Source: JAEZDR01 sp039811185 | Lineage (GTDB): Bacteria; Bacteroidota; Bacteroidia; Chitinophagales; Chitinophagaceae | Assembly: GCA_039811185.1 (NCBI GenBank) | Contig: JBDHYF010000003.1 | Span: 180,082-244,081 of the forward strand | Direction of reading: 5' to 3' | Length of the DNA: 64,000 bases | Shown: positions 9,302-18,954 of the stretch, piece after piece | Layout of the letters: the number at the start of each line of letters is the position of its first letter | Position numbering within the stretch: position 1 is the first letter of the stretch | Position numbers and translations under genes: made by a program | Notes under the pieces: model-generated | Databases searched by the model: none | The model's input: the letters and a program-made list of their open reading frames with translations, nothing else | Told to the model about the DNA's origin: nothing

Positions 9302-10831
9302 ATGCGTACACTGATAGCATTATTTTTTTGTACGATGATGTGGGCCACTGCGCTGGCGCAACAGCCCTCCTTTATTACTGACTCGTTAGACAAGTACATC
9401 GAAAGTGGGCTGAAAGACTGGAATTTGCCCGGGCTTGCACTCGTAATTGTAAAAGATGGAAAAGTGGTGATAAAAAAAGGTTATGGTGTAAGAAACGTTG
9501 ACAGCGGGGAGCCGGTTGACACCAACACCCTTTTTATGATTGCCAGCAATACCAAGCTTTTTACAGGCATTGCTTTGGCTCAATTGGAATATAATAAAAA
9601 GATTTCGCTCGACGATAAGATTACAAAATATTTTCCCGACTTCAGGCTCTATGATTCTCTTACCACGCTTCAGGCAAGCATCCGGGATTTGCTTGCCCAC
9701 CGCATCGGAACACAAACGTTTCAGGGCGATTTTGCGTTTTGGAACAGCAAGCTCACAAGCAGGGAAATCAGGAACAAGATGCGGTTGTTGAAGCCGGGAG
9801 GCATTTTCCGTCAAGACTACGGCTATTGCAACAGTTGCTATATGACGGCGGGCGATGTAATACCGGTAGTTACCGGAAAACCCTGGGAAGTCTATGTATA
9901 CGACAGCTTAATTCTTCCTTCACAAATGTTGAATACGCATGCGCTGAGCATGGGCATTGAACAACGTGAAAACGTGGCAACGCCCTACACCACGAGTTTT
10001 TCAGAGACCCTTAAAAAGGTTCCGTACGATCATTGGGATAACCTTGCAGCGGCCGCATCGATTGTGAGTAATGTGGACGACTTGTCGCGCTGGCTTTTTA
10101 TTCAGCTCGACAGCGGTAGGCTGAACGGCAAGCCGGTGATTGCCTGGCCGGTGCTCCAAAAAACACGCGATGTAAATATTATGATGTCGAGCCGGAAGTC
10201 GCCTGTGGTTCCTGTGCACTTCAGAGGCTACGGCCTTGGTCTTATGAGTGCCGATTACAACGGGCGACAACTGTTCTGGCATACGGGAGGCGCGTCGGGG
10301 ATGGTGAGCGGCGTTTGTTTTGTTCCGGAAGAAAATTTGGGTATTGCCATTTTAACCAATCAGGATAATCAGACATTTTTCGAGATGCTTCGCTATCAGA
10401 TATTGGATGCTTATCTCGGCGTTCCATACACCAACAGGAGCAGACAGTATCTGACTAATTTTAATAAGGCAAGAACGAAAGAGCTTGCCGATATAAAAAG
10501 CTGGCGCGACTCTGTTGCCCTTCAAAGCCGCCCCACGACTCCTTTACCGGCTTTTGCGGGTGAGTATGAAAATGAGCTTTACGGAAAACTGACCATTTCG
10601 GTAAAAGACAATTTTCTTAGGCTGAAGTTCCATTCGCATAAAAACCTCACCGCTTCTTTAAAGTATATGGGCGATGCAAGATGGTTGCTCGAGTACGACA
10701 ATATAGAATACGGAATTTTGCCGGTGGCCTTCACGATGGAAACCGGTAAGCCCATAGCGATCGAACTGAAAGCAAACGATTTTATTGACTACTCCACTTA
10801 TCGTTTTGAAAAAATGCCGCAGGCTAAGTAG
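9302..10831 (+). CDS. Secreted beta-lactamase-family serine hydrolase
   Basis: A 509-residue protein from ATG 9302, chosen because it places signal peptide MRTLIALFFCTMMWATALAQ at the N terminus; a longer frame from 9266 overlaps bshA. Class C beta-lactamase/DD-peptidase motifs: SxxK as SNTK in MIASNTKLF, YxN as YCN in DYGYCNSCY, and HTGG in FWHTGGASG. A C-terminal beta-rich extension (about 410-509) resembles the lipocalin-like tail of such hydrolases. It probably acts on peptides, esters or cell-wall fragments in the periplasm. True lactamase activity cannot be inferred. Confidence 0.85.
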   Translation: MRTLIALFFCTMMWATALAQQPSFITDSLDKYIESGLKDWNLPGLALVIVKDGKVVIKKGYGVRNVDSGEPVDTNTLFMIASNTKLFTGIALAQLEYNKKISLDDKITKYFPDFRLYDSLTTLQASIRDLLAHRIGTQTFQGDFAFWNSKLTSREIRNKMRLLKPGGIFRQDYGYCNSCYMTAGDVIPVVTGKPWEVYVYDSLILPSQMLNTHALSMGIEQRENVATPYTTSFSETLKKVPYDHWDNLAAAASIVSNVDDLSRWLFIQLDSGRLNGKPVIAWPVLQKTRDVNIMMSSRKSPVVPVHFRGYGLGLMSADYNGRQLFWHTGGASGMVSGVCFVPEENLGIAILTNQDNQTFFEMLRYQILDAYLGVPYTNRSRQYLTNFNKARTKELADIKSWRDSVALQSRPTTPLPAFAGEYENELYGKLTISVKDNFLRLKFHSHKNLTASLKYMGDARWLLEYDNIEYGILPVAFTMETGKPIAIELKANDFIDYSTYRFEKMPQAK

Positions 10832-10868
10832 CATCGGGCGTTACATTCGAATGCTTTAATTTAGAACG

Positions 10869-12416
10869 ATGAAATCTTTGCTTGCTTCATGGCTGTTTTT
10901 CTTTTTTGTTAGTTCTGTTTTTGCCCAGGAAATCCGAACACCCGACGAGGTGTACGGACGCCTTTTTACCGATGTGCAGAAGAGCGGCATCTTTCCCGAC
11001 AGTAAAACGTTTGTAGATGCCGTGCCGCTTTTTCCTCCCGACACAATTGTGAAACGATATCTCGAAATCCTTTCGCATCCCGGTATTCGTTTTTCGCTGA
11101 AACACTTTGTAGAAGCGCATTTCAGCCTCCCGAAGCCTGCTTCCGAATCCTTCGCCTACGCGGGAAACATCAAAGATCATATCGACAGTTTGTGGCATTT
11201 TTTAGAAAGAAAAAAAGATGTGCCCGTTGAGGGAAGTTCGCTGGTGCCTTTGCCGTTTAACTATGTGGTTCCGGGCGGCAGGTTCAGAGAAGTGTATTAT
11301 TGGGATTCTTATTTTACGATGCTCGGATTGAAAGAGAGTGGGCGTGCCGGTTTAGTTGAAGAAATGATCAACAATTTTGCGTATCTGATCGGGCGGTTTC
11401 ATCATGTTCCAAACGGAAACCGAACCTATTACCTCAGCAGGTCGCAGCCGCCTTTTTTTAACCTGATGGTTCAGCTGCTTGCCGCGATGAAGGGAAGAGA
11501 AGCGCTCGACAAGTTAATGCCTTTTGTTGAACAGGAATATAAATACTGGATGAATAAAAGTGGCCGCGCGCCTTCAGCGGTTGAGGTGGGAAGGTTTACA
11601 GTGAACCGGTACACCGACAGCAGTTTTAAGCCGCGTCAGGAAAGCTATGGTGAAGACATACAGGCGTTTTTCAATGTAGAGGGCGAAGCAAATGAAGAGC
11701 GTTTTTATCACCATATACGCTCGGCGGCATGTAGCGGGTGGGACTTCAGCAGCCGTTGGTTTGCCGACAGCATGCATCTTACCACAATAAACACCGCCGA
11801 CATCATTCCCATCGACTTAAACAGTTTGCTGTATGGCTATGAAATTGCGTTATCGCAATATTATGCCGTTAAGGATCCACAAAAAGAAACGCACTATCTG
11901 CAAGCAGCAATCAGCCGGAAAAATTTTCTGATGCAGTATTGTTACAATAAAGCGGATGGTTTTTTTTACGACTACAACTTTGTAACGGGCAGCAGAAGTC
12001 CTCATAAAACATTGGCCGGCGCTTTTCCGCTTTATTTTGGACTGTGCGACAGAAACAGCGCAGATGGGATAAAGAGAAATTTAGAAACGCTTTTTCTGCG
12101 CGACGGTGGGCTTGTTACTACCTTAATTACAAGCGGCCAGCAGTGGGATGCGCCGAATGGCTGGGCGCCTTTGCAATGGATGGCCATATCGGGTCTTAAG
12201 AATTACGGCTACAAGGCGCTTGCCGACACGATAGCGCAGCGATGGATTCGGCTGGTGGTAAACGAGTATCAGCGATCGGGTAAGCTATTAGAGAAGTACA
12301 ATGTTGAAGACGTTAACCTTCCGGGCGGCGGAGGCGAGTATCCCGCGCAGGATGGATTTGGCTGGACGAATGGCGTGTTGCTTGCGCTGATGAAAGAATA
12401 TGGATCGGAATTTTAA
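10869..12416 (+). CDS. treA: Periplasmic trehalase (GH37)
   Basis: A 515-residue exported protein with signal peptide MKSLLASWLFFFFVSSVFAQ. Both trehalase signatures are present: PGGRFREVYYWDSY (about 137-150) and QWDAPNGWAPLQW (about 427-439). It hydrolyses trehalose to two glucose molecules in an (alpha/alpha)6 barrel. It follows the serine hydrolase by 37 bp. Its stop overlaps the convergent antiporter stop by 4 bp. Length is normal for bacterial TreA. Confidence 0.94.
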   Translation: MKSLLASWLFFFFVSSVFAQEIRTPDEVYGRLFTDVQKSGIFPDSKTFVDAVPLFPPDTIVKRYLEILSHPGIRFSLKHFVEAHFSLPKPASESFAYAGNIKDHIDSLWHFLERKKDVPVEGSSLVPLPFNYVVPGGRFREVYYWDSYFTMLGLKESGRAGLVEEMINNFAYLIGRFHHVPNGNRTYYLSRSQPPFFNLMVQLLAAMKGREALDKLMPFVEQEYKYWMNKSGRAPSAVEVGRFTVNRYTDSSFKPRQESYGEDIQAFFNVEGEANEERFYHHIRSAACSGWDFSSRWFADSMHLTTINTADIIPIDLNSLLYGYEIALSQYYAVKDPQKETHYLQAAISRKNFLMQYCYNKADGFFYDYNFVTGSRSPHKTLAGAFPLYFGLCDRNSADGIKRNLETLFLRDGGLVTTLITSGQQWDAPNGWAPLQWMAISGLKNYGYKALADTIAQRWIRLVVNEYQRSGKLLEKYNVEDVNLPGGGGEYPAQDGFGWTNGVLLALMKEYGSEF

Positions 12417-14683
12417 GAATGCTGTTGAGGAGACGATTTGCCAAGGCGTAATATTTTCCGGCGGTCGCCAACAATCCAAACAATGTCGCCCCATTCAAAT
12501 ATCGTTTCCGATTCGGGGTTTAACAGTCTGCGCCCTTTTCGCTCAATTCCGATTACAAGTCCGTTGGTGATTTCACGAATGGCTGACTCGCGTATGGATT
12601 TTCCTTTTAGCCGGTTATACTCATTTACCGTAATGGTTTGCAGGGCAATGTTCGAAAGTTCTGTTGTTTTATATTCTGTTTTGTCGGTGGCGTCGAATGT
12701 GGGTTTAAAGATTTGCAGTTGTTCGTCTGTTGCAATAATTCCAACCAAATCGAAGGGCAGCAACTTCACAGTTCTTCCTGGGGCATGAATGATGCGTTCG
12801 CCGCGTTTTACGTAAATAATATTTACTCCAAATTGTTCGCGCCATGCAAGCTCAATGAGCGTTTTGCCGGCATATTCCGCATCGGGTGCAACCTGCATGT
12901 CAATAATGTGTGCATCCCACGGAAGCAGCGATCCATCGGCATCTGCATCAAAATGTAAGATTGAATTTTGTGCTCCCAAATTTTGTCGGGCATTCAAATT
13001 TGTAAGGAAGTTTCTTTCAATCCTTCGATAAAAACGCTGAATCCGTTTGGAGAACATTATCATCACCAGCACAACTATTGGAATGCCCGCGAGGAGTGCA
13101 ATGCCCGTGGTGAAGTGATAGTCGAGAATGAAGCCAATGATCAGCACACCGAGAAGGTTGCGCAGAATTTCTATAATCAGAAGCGGGCCTTTGTTGTACT
13201 TCTGATCGATCCATAATTCTTTATAAGCGCTGATGGTGGGCCGCTTAGCCATCATAGCCCAAAGAAAAGGCGCAACAATCAAAAGTGTAATTACAATGCT
13301 TGTGATGTCGGCAGCGAAAGCGTTGTCGATGGTACGAGAGATAAAAGGGTCGAGGAACTTGATTGAGAAAAGCAGCATGCCGAGTACGATGATACCGTTT
13401 GATATCACAATTTTCAAGTAGCTGATGAGCACTTTGTTCCATGCGCTTTGCGCGTTGATAGACTGGGTGTGCGACGAGTAGCGGTTGATGGAAGCGACGA
13501 ACCGTGGAGGGAGTTTTTTTTCGAGGAAGTGATAGATAGGATCGCTGAAGCGGATGAGGTAAGGGGTAGTGAATGTGGTGATGGCCGAAGCGCCCACTGC
13601 AACCGGAAAAAGAAAGTCGGAAATAACGCCGAGCGACAAGCCGAGGGTAGCCACAATGAACGCAAACTCGCCAATTTGCGCCATACTCATTCCCACCTGA
13701 ACCGATTGCTTTAACGGCTGTCCCGATATGAGTGCGCCGAATGTGGTGCTGAAAAGTTTTCCAAATAATGTAAGCAAAGTAACCCACAAAACCGGGCCGC
13801 TGTATTCGGCAATTACTTTCGGGTCAATCATCATTCCTACCGAAACAAAAAAAACGGTTCCGAACAAATCCTTTACCGGCTTTATCAGGTGTTCCACCTT
13901 TTCCGCTTTCGTAGTTTCAGCTATAATCGATCCCATAATAAAAGCGCCGAGTTCGGCCGAAAAGCCAACTTGTGTGGCAATTACCACCATGCCCAAACAA
14001 AGACCGATAGATAGAATCAACAGCGTTTCATCATCTAAAAATTTCTTCGCTTTTTTAAAAAGGCTGGGCAATAAAAAAATCCCGGCGATGAACCAAAGCG
14101 CAAGAAAGAACAGGAGCTTCACCACCGTGTAAATCATTTCCATTCCTTCAAAGTGCTTGCTAACGGCCATGGTGGAGAGGAGTACCATCAACAATATCAC
14201 AACAATATCCTCCACTATCAAGACACCAAACACTATACGTGCATAGTGCTTCCCTTTTATGCCGAGTTCGTCAAACGCTTTAATGATGATGGTTGTAGAA
14301 GAACTTGCAAGCATACCGCCAAGAAAAAGACTGTCCATCGTAGACCAACCCATCCATTTTCCGAGCAGATAACCGGCTATCGTAATAAAAATAATTTCAG
14401 TGAAAGCAGTAACAGAAGCGGCTCCGCCAACCCGCACGAGCTTTTTAAAACTGAACTCAAGTCCAAGGCTGAACAACAGAAATATCACTCCAATTTCTGC
14501 CCACACCTTTACGCTGGCATTATCCACAACGGTGGGAGTTAAACTGAAATGCGGACCCACAACAAAGCCTGCAATAATGTATCCGAGTACAAGCGGTTGT
14601 TTAATGCGTTTAAAAATTAAGGTGGTTACGGTGCCCACAATAAGTATTAAAGCAAGGTCTTCAATTAACTTAGGTAGATGCAC
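12413..14683 (-). CDS. KefB-like CPA2 cation:proton antiporter with two TrkA-C domains
   Basis: A 756-residue membrane protein. The start is GTG at 14683; an in-frame TAA lies two codons upstream and no ATG is available. Residues about 1-390 hold about 12 transmembrane helices of the Na+/H+ exchanger (CPA2) fold, including FLGGMLASSSTTIIIKAF. A few further helices follow (about 420-540). Two C-terminal TrkA-C-like regulatory domains lie at about 590-670 and 680-750, and are expected to bind a nucleotide or ion. There is no TrkA-N Rossmann domain. It probably exports K+ or Na+ in exchange for protons. Confidence 0.87.
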   Translation of the reverse strand: MHLPKLIEDLALILIVGTVTTLIFKRIKQPLVLGYIIAGFVVGPHFSLTPTVVDNASVKVWAEIGVIFLLFSLGLEFSFKKLVRVGGAASVTAFTEIIFITIAGYLLGKWMGWSTMDSLFLGGMLASSSTTIIIKAFDELGIKGKHYARIVFGVLIVEDIVVILLMVLLSTMAVSKHFEGMEMIYTVVKLLFFLALWFIAGIFLLPSLFKKAKKFLDDETLLILSIGLCLGMVVIATQVGFSAELGAFIMGSIIAETTKAEKVEHLIKPVKDLFGTVFFVSVGMMIDPKVIAEYSGPVLWVTLLTLFGKLFSTTFGALISGQPLKQSVQVGMSMAQIGEFAFIVATLGLSLGVISDFLFPVAVGASAITTFTTPYLIRFSDPIYHFLEKKLPPRFVASINRYSSHTQSINAQSAWNKVLISYLKIVISNGIIVLGMLLFSIKFLDPFISRTIDNAFAADITSIVITLLIVAPFLWAMMAKRPTISAYKELWIDQKYNKGPLLIIEILRNLLGVLIIGFILDYHFTTGIALLAGIPIVVLVMIMFSKRIQRFYRRIERNFLTNLNARQNLGAQNSILHFDADADGSLLPWDAHIIDMQVAPDAEYAGKTLIELAWREQFGVNIIYVKRGERIIHAPGRTVKLLPFDLVGIIATDEQLQIFKPTFDATDKTEYKTTELSNIALQTITVNEYNRLKGKSIRESAIREITNGLVIGIERKGRRLLNPESETIFEWGDIVWIVGDRRKILRLGKSSPQQHS

Positions 14684-14779
14684 GTTTTATTCACTTTAAT
14701 TTTTGCCTGTATTTTTTTTAGGAGGACACAAAAATACTAATTTCAAATTTTTAGGTATTTAAGAGATAATGATAGAAGT

Positions 14780-15928
14780 ATGAACAGAAATATCCGGCTG
14801 ATTTTTTTGCTTTTTGTAATTGCTTTTTTTGGTGCAGCCACGGCGTCTGCTCAATACTCCTTAAAGCTTGTTGTGCAAGATGTGGCAACTAAGCCGAAAG
14901 ATGACATCTATGTTACGGGCAGCTTTAATAACTGGGATGCCGGCAACTTTCAATACAAGTTAAAGCCGTTTGGCCCGGGGCGTAAAATCATTGTTATAAA
15001 AGATTTGCCCGCCGGAAAGATAGCATTCAAGTTTACACGCGGCAACTGGGATAAAGTTGAAACGGATGCAAAGGGATATGATGTTGATAACCGAGTAGCC
15101 GATGTGCAGGAAGATGTAACCCTGAATTGCGCGATTGCAGGTTGGAAAGATGATTTTCCGGACAAGCCGATTCCGAACACCGCCACTGCGAATGTTTCTG
15201 TGATGGATACGGCTTTCTTCATTACTCAGCTTAACCGTCATCGGAGGATATGGATTTATCTTCCGGCCTCATATCAACGCACGCAGGGGAAGCGTTATCC
15301 CGTGCTGTATATGAATGATGGACAAAATTTGTTTAACCTGCAAACCGCGCCTTTTGGTGAGTGGGGTGTGGATGAAGCGCTCGACAGTCTGCAACGGAAA
15401 ACCGGTAAAGAGTGTATTGTTGTAGGAATTGATCATGGTGGCAGCAAAAGGCTTAATGAGTACAATCCATATAATAACGACAGCTTTGGGGTAGGCGAGG
15501 GACGAGCGTATACGGCTTTTGTGGCCGAAACCTTAAAGCCTTATATCGACAAGCATTACCGCACGCTTACTGATGTGGGAAATACGTTTATTGCGGGCAG
15601 CAGCATGGGAGGGCTTATCAGTTTGTACGCGGCTATCAGCTATCCGAATGTTTTTGGCAGCGCGGGTATTTTTTCGCCGGCGTTTTGGATATCGCCGCAA
15701 ATGTACACGGCTGTAGCCGATTCGAAATGGAGCACAAAAAAGCGGATGTATTTTTATGCTGGCGGAAGAGAAAGTAAATCGATGGTGAAGGACATGGAAA
15801 AGATGATTAAGCTGTTGCAGACAAAAGGCAACTACGAAATTATTTCGAGTGTGGATCAGCAGGCGCTTCATAACGAAGCGGCGTGGCGAAAGGAGTTTCC
15901 GGCGTTTTATCTGTGGTTGATGAAGTAG
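14780..15928 (+). CDS. Secreted esterase with N-terminal CBM48-like domain
   Basis: A 382-residue protein with signal peptide MNRNIRLIFLLFVIAFFGAATASAQ. Residues about 27-125 (YVTGSFNNWD, KFTRGNWDKVE) resemble a glycogen-binding/CBM48 immunoglobulin fold. Residues about 140-380 are an esterase D/Fes-type alpha/beta hydrolase with nucleophile GSSMGG, the YMNDGQNLF strand and a late ALHNEAAW histidine. It probably acts on a carbohydrate ester or siderophore-like substrate outside the cytoplasm. The catalytic module is a distant paralogue of the gene at 1681. Confidence 0.83.
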   Translation: MNRNIRLIFLLFVIAFFGAATASAQYSLKLVVQDVATKPKDDIYVTGSFNNWDAGNFQYKLKPFGPGRKIIVIKDLPAGKIAFKFTRGNWDKVETDAKGYDVDNRVADVQEDVTLNCAIAGWKDDFPDKPIPNTATANVSVMDTAFFITQLNRHRRIWIYLPASYQRTQGKRYPVLYMNDGQNLFNLQTAPFGEWGVDEALDSLQRKTGKECIVVGIDHGGSKRLNEYNPYNNDSFGVGEGRAYTAFVAETLKPYIDKHYRTLTDVGNTFIAGSSMGGLISLYAAISYPNVFGSAGIFSPAFWISPQMYTAVADSKWSTKKRMYFYAGGRESKSMVKDMEKMIKLLQTKGNYEIISSVDQQALHNEAAWRKEFPAFYLWLMK

Positions 15929-16091
15929 GCAGAGGTTGGGGATGCCGCAAACAGCAGCGCTAAGCATCCGAAGCTTTCGTGCTCCTCAAAAAAAATGGTG
16001 CAATCCACCGGCCGACTGCTGTCTAAAGCCATTGCACGGTTTGAATAGCACCATCTCCGAAATAGAGTCCTCCTGCACACTCCACAAAATA

Positions 16092-16934
16092 CTAGCGCGA
16101 ATGCACCGACACCTCAGGTAAGGCTAACAACGGCACCTCGGTATGCCAGGCCAACTTCTTTGTTACCGATCTTCTGAAAACACCCATAATTCCCGAATGA
16201 CGCTCCGGTATGGTTACAATGATTCCGGCAGCATGACCGAGCGCGAAATCGTTGAGTCCTTCAGCTACGTCTTTATCGTTGATGTAATGGTATTGCGGAT
16301 TAAACTTTGCAAATGCCTCTTCAATTTTCACCATCTGCTCGCGGGTAGGTGGTAAAAACTTTTCGGTGTGGTCAACATTCACAATCATCACTTCAGATGC
16401 ACTTGACCCAACCAATTCATCAAAAACAGATAACGGAAAGCTTTCAATAGGCTTCTGCAAATCCAGTGCAAGCATCACCTTGCCAATTTTGTCGGCCGTA
16501 GCTTTTTGCGGCACCAACAACACAGGCACCGAACAAACGCTCAACAAACGAATGGCGTTGCTGCCTATAAATATTTTTTCCAAATCCGATTTTCCCTTCA
16601 TGCCCATCACTACAATACGAATGGCGTGCTCCTTACCAATCATTTCAATTACATCGGCCAATTCGCCTTCGGCCGTGTACACCTGCAACGGCATCGAATC
16701 CGGCATTTCGGTCATCAGTTTATCTTTCCAATCCTGCAAAACCCCTTCATATTTTTCGTCGAGTTCTTTTTTGCCACCATGTTCAACGGGTACGTTCGAC
16801 ACAGCAGTGGTTGAAGGATATACATGAAGCAATATCACTCTGTCGATGCCAAGCGACGATGCGATGTGAATGCCATATTTTGACGCGTGCATGGCCGCAT
16901 CCGAAAAATCAGTAAGCAGAAGCATTGTTCTCAT
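16092..16934 (-). CDS. Tandem universal stress protein
   Basis: A 280-residue cytoplasmic protein with two UspA domains: about 1-145, starting MLLLTDFSDAAMHASKY and ending with the ATP-binding-type GMKGKSDLEKIFIGSNA loop; and about 150-275, in which that glycine loop is less well conserved (IPERHSGIMGVFRRSV). Such tandem Usp proteins act in stress and energy-depletion responses. The divergently transcribed neighbour is dps, another stress gene, which fits a shared stress theme. Confidence 0.87.
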   Translation of the reverse strand: MRTMLLLTDFSDAAMHASKYGIHIASSLGIDRVILLHVYPSTTAVSNVPVEHGGKKELDEKYEGVLQDWKDKLMTEMPDSMPLQVYTAEGELADVIEMIGKEHAIRIVVMGMKGKSDLEKIFIGSNAIRLLSVCSVPVLLVPQKATADKIGKVMLALDLQKPIESFPLSVFDELVGSSASEVMIVNVDHTEKFLPPTREQMVKIEEAFAKFNPQYHYINDKDVAEGLNDFALGHAAGIIVTIPERHSGIMGVFRRSVTKKLAWHTEVPLLALPEVSVHSR

Positions 16935-17096
16935 AACAGTGGTAATTGATGTTGTTTTAGTCGAAAAATTTTCGCTAATTTATTCTTTCTTTAGATAGGT
17001 GCATAAAATTGACATCAAATAATTATTAAAGCAGAACTTTGTTGGATCGCAGATTGTATAGAAAACCCACTTTCTCTAAACTTAAATCAGCTAAAT

Positions 17097-17573
17097 ATGA
17101 AAGCGAAAATTGGAATCAAAGACGAAAATGCAGCCTCTGTTGCGGAAATTTTAAATAAGATGCTTGCCGATGAACACGTGTTGTACTTGAAAACCCGGAA
17201 TGCACACTGGAATGTGGAAGGGCCGGATTTTCATGCAATGCACATTTTTTTTGAAGAGCAATACACGGAACTTGCCTTAATGATTGATGCCATTGCAGAA
17301 CGCATCCGCACCATCGGCCAGTACGCCGTTGCCACGATGACAGACTATCTTAAGATGTCGGACTTAAAGGAGTACGAGAGGGGCACTAACACAAGCCATG
17401 CGTATATCACCGCCTTGCTGCGCGATCATGAGAGTATTATCGTCGGGATGCGCAACAACATTTCACCGATTGAAGAAGAATTAAACGACGCAGGCACGAG
17501 CGACTTCGTAAATGGGATGATGCAAAAGCACGAAACCATGGCGTGGATGCTTCGCGCCCATCTGGCAAAATAA
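17097..17573 (+). CDS. dps: Dps ferritin-like DNA-protection protein
   Basis: A 158-residue four-helix-bundle protein. The Dps ferroxidase signature is visible: NAHWNVEGPDFHAMH followed by FFEEQY and LMIDAIAERIRTIG, giving the His/Asp/Glu ligands at the dimer interface. It oxidises and stores Fe2+ using peroxide and protects DNA in starvation. It is transcribed alone, divergent from the tandem Usp gene, and its stop lies 5 bp from the convergent TlpA-like gene. Confidence 0.93.
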   Translation: MKAKIGIKDENAASVAEILNKMLADEHVLYLKTRNAHWNVEGPDFHAMHIFFEEQYTELALMIDAIAERIRTIGQYAVATMTDYLKMSDLKEYERGTNTSHAYITALLRDHESIIVGMRNNISPIEEELNDAGTSDFVNGMMQKHETMAWMLRAHLAK

Positions 17574-17578
17574 ACCGT

Positions 17579-18070
17579 TTAAAATTTGGCCGTGGTAAAA
17601 TCCATGGTGCCAACAAATTTCTTCGCCAGTTTTCCATTTTCGTCAAAAACGAAAGTGGTGGGAATGCTGCGCACATTCAATACATCGGGCAAATTCCCCT
17701 GCGAATAATAAAGAGGTAAAGAAATTTTTTTCGACTTGAAGTATCGCTTCGGTTGTTCAAAGCTATCGTCGACCGACAGCATCACGAGCGCAACCTTTGA
17801 GGTGTCGGCCTTTTGGTAATATTTTATTATTGAAGGAATTTCTGCAAGGCATGGGCCGCACCATGTTGCCCACAGGTTAATGATAACTTTTTTGCCCTTA
17901 AACTGCTGAAGATTTACGATGCGCCCGTTTTCATCCCACATGTTTAAGGTGGGTAAATCTTCCGTTTGTACATAAGCAGGCGGTGCGAGAATCTCCTTCT
18001 CTTCAGCCGTTGAAAAAGAAGAGGCGGATACAACAAGCGCGAGTACGCAAACTATAATTGTCATGTTCAT
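17579..18070 (-). CDS. TlpA/ResA-like thioredoxin-fold protein
   Basis: A 163-residue exported protein. The N-terminal hydrophobic stretch (MNMTIIVCVLALVVSAS) is a signal peptide or anchor. A thioredoxin-like domain covers about 40-163 with active site WCGPC and the cis-proline loop SIPTTF. It probably reduces disulphides in periplasmic proteins, for example in cytochrome maturation. It ends shortly after the core fold, so it is a minimal member of the family. Convergent with dps. Confidence 0.87.
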   Translation of the reverse strand: MNMTIIVCVLALVVSASSFSTAEEKEILAPPAYVQTEDLPTLNMWDENGRIVNLQQFKGKKVIINLWATWCGPCLAEIPSIIKYYQKADTSKVALVMLSVDDSFEQPKRYFKSKKISLPLYYSQGNLPDVLNVRSIPTTFVFDENGKLAKKFVGTMDFTTAKF

Positions 18071-18191
18071 AGTCTTCTTGTTTTGGTTCCAAAGAAAAAG
18101 ATAAATCGTTACAGGCGAATTAACATTTTTATGTTCCGCGGTGGTTGCGGTGGCATCTTGTTTGAATTATGGGGCACAAAATGGATAAACT

Positions 18192-18752
18192 ATGAGAAAA
18201 ATTTTTGTAATTACGATGTCGTTATGCGGAATGTTTGGCTTCAGTTACGCCCAAACATCCAACGTTCAATTTGGAGTAAAAGGTGGTGTTAACTTATCAT
18301 CAGTCCAAACAACCGATTTAACATCAAACAGTAAAACCGGTTATCATGCGGGTTTATTTACGCACATACATCTGAATAAAAACTTTGCGCTACAGCCCGA
18401 AGTACTTTATTCAACCCAGGGTGGTGAATATAATAATGTGAAGTTGAAAACCGACTATGTAAGCATTCCGGTACTCGGACAGTATATGTTTGGAAACGGT
18501 TTTCGTATTGAAACCGGTCCGCAGATTGGCTTTTTAACAAGTGCCGATATTGAAGTGGGCAACAACAAAACCGCTGCGAAGGACTTTTTAAATACAACAG
18601 AGTTTTCGTGGGCGTTTGGCGCCGGCTTTCTCACGAAAAGCGGCTTAGGCATTGATGCGCGATATAACCATGGTATTACCGATATCGCTAAGAACTCGCC
18701 TGCAATAAAGAACCGCACCTGGCAGTTTGGTCTTTTCTATCAGTTTAAATAG
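18192..18752 (+). CDS. Outer-membrane beta-barrel protein (PorT/OMP_b-brl family)
   Basis: A 186-residue protein with signal peptide MRKIFVITMSLCGMFGFSYAQ and alternating hydrophobic strands ending in an aromatic residue-containing C terminus (FGLFYQFK), as expected for a small outer-membrane barrel. The FGVKGGVNLSS opening and LQPEVLYSTQGG segment are typical of Bacteroidota porin-family proteins. Its cargo or function is unknown. A strong bidirectional hairpin follows the stop. Confidence 0.85.
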   Translation: MRKIFVITMSLCGMFGFSYAQTSNVQFGVKGGVNLSSVQTTDLTSNSKTGYHAGLFTHIHLNKNFALQPEVLYSTQGGEYNNVKLKTDYVSIPVLGQYMFGNGFRIETGPQIGFLTSADIEVGNNKTAAKDFLNTTEFSWAFGAGFLTKSGLGIDARYNHGITDIAKNSPAIKNRTWQFGLFYQFK

Positions 18753-18767
18753 AAAAACGAACACTTA

Positions 18768-18807
18768 AAAAAAAGAGGCATGCTGTTAACGCAATGCCTC
18801 TTTTTTT
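18768..18807. terminator. Bidirectional rho-independent terminator
   Basis: AGAGGCA at 18774-18780 pairs with TGCCTCT at 18795-18801, flanked by an A-run on one side and a T-run on the other, so it works in both directions. It serves the beta-barrel gene and the tRNA-Gln gene on the opposite strand. Confidence 0.9.
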
Positions 18808-18810
18808 ATG

Positions 18811-18881
18811 TTGACCCATAAGGATTCGAACCTTAACAGACAGAACCAAAATCTGTAGTGCTACCGTTACACCATGGGTCA
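18811..18881 (-). tRNA. tRNA-Gln (anticodon TTG)
   Basis: On the minus strand the acceptor stem TGACCCA (18881-18875) pairs with TGGGTCA (18818-18812), followed by discriminator A. The anticodon stem ACAGA/TCTGT encloses loop TTTTGGT, so the anticodon is TTG (UUG), reading CAA. The T arm contains GGTTCGAATCC. The CCA end is not fully encoded. Length is 71 nt. Confidence 0.95.
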
Positions 18882-18954
18882 ATTCCGTAAAAGGAGTGCA
18901 AAAATAATGGTGTTGCGTATTGTTGCAAAATTTTTCAACAAGAATATTTTTTCG

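Noticed and set aside
13245..13787. Minus frame of 180 codons inside the antiporter region
   Set aside because: Same strand but a different frame from the antiporter gene; histidine/arginine-rich with no structure, so a frame shadow.
15929..16091. Possible small RNA between the secreted esterase and the Usp gene
   Set aside because: There are short inverted words (TGCAAT and ATTGCA) but no stable hairpin with a T-run, promoter or frame.
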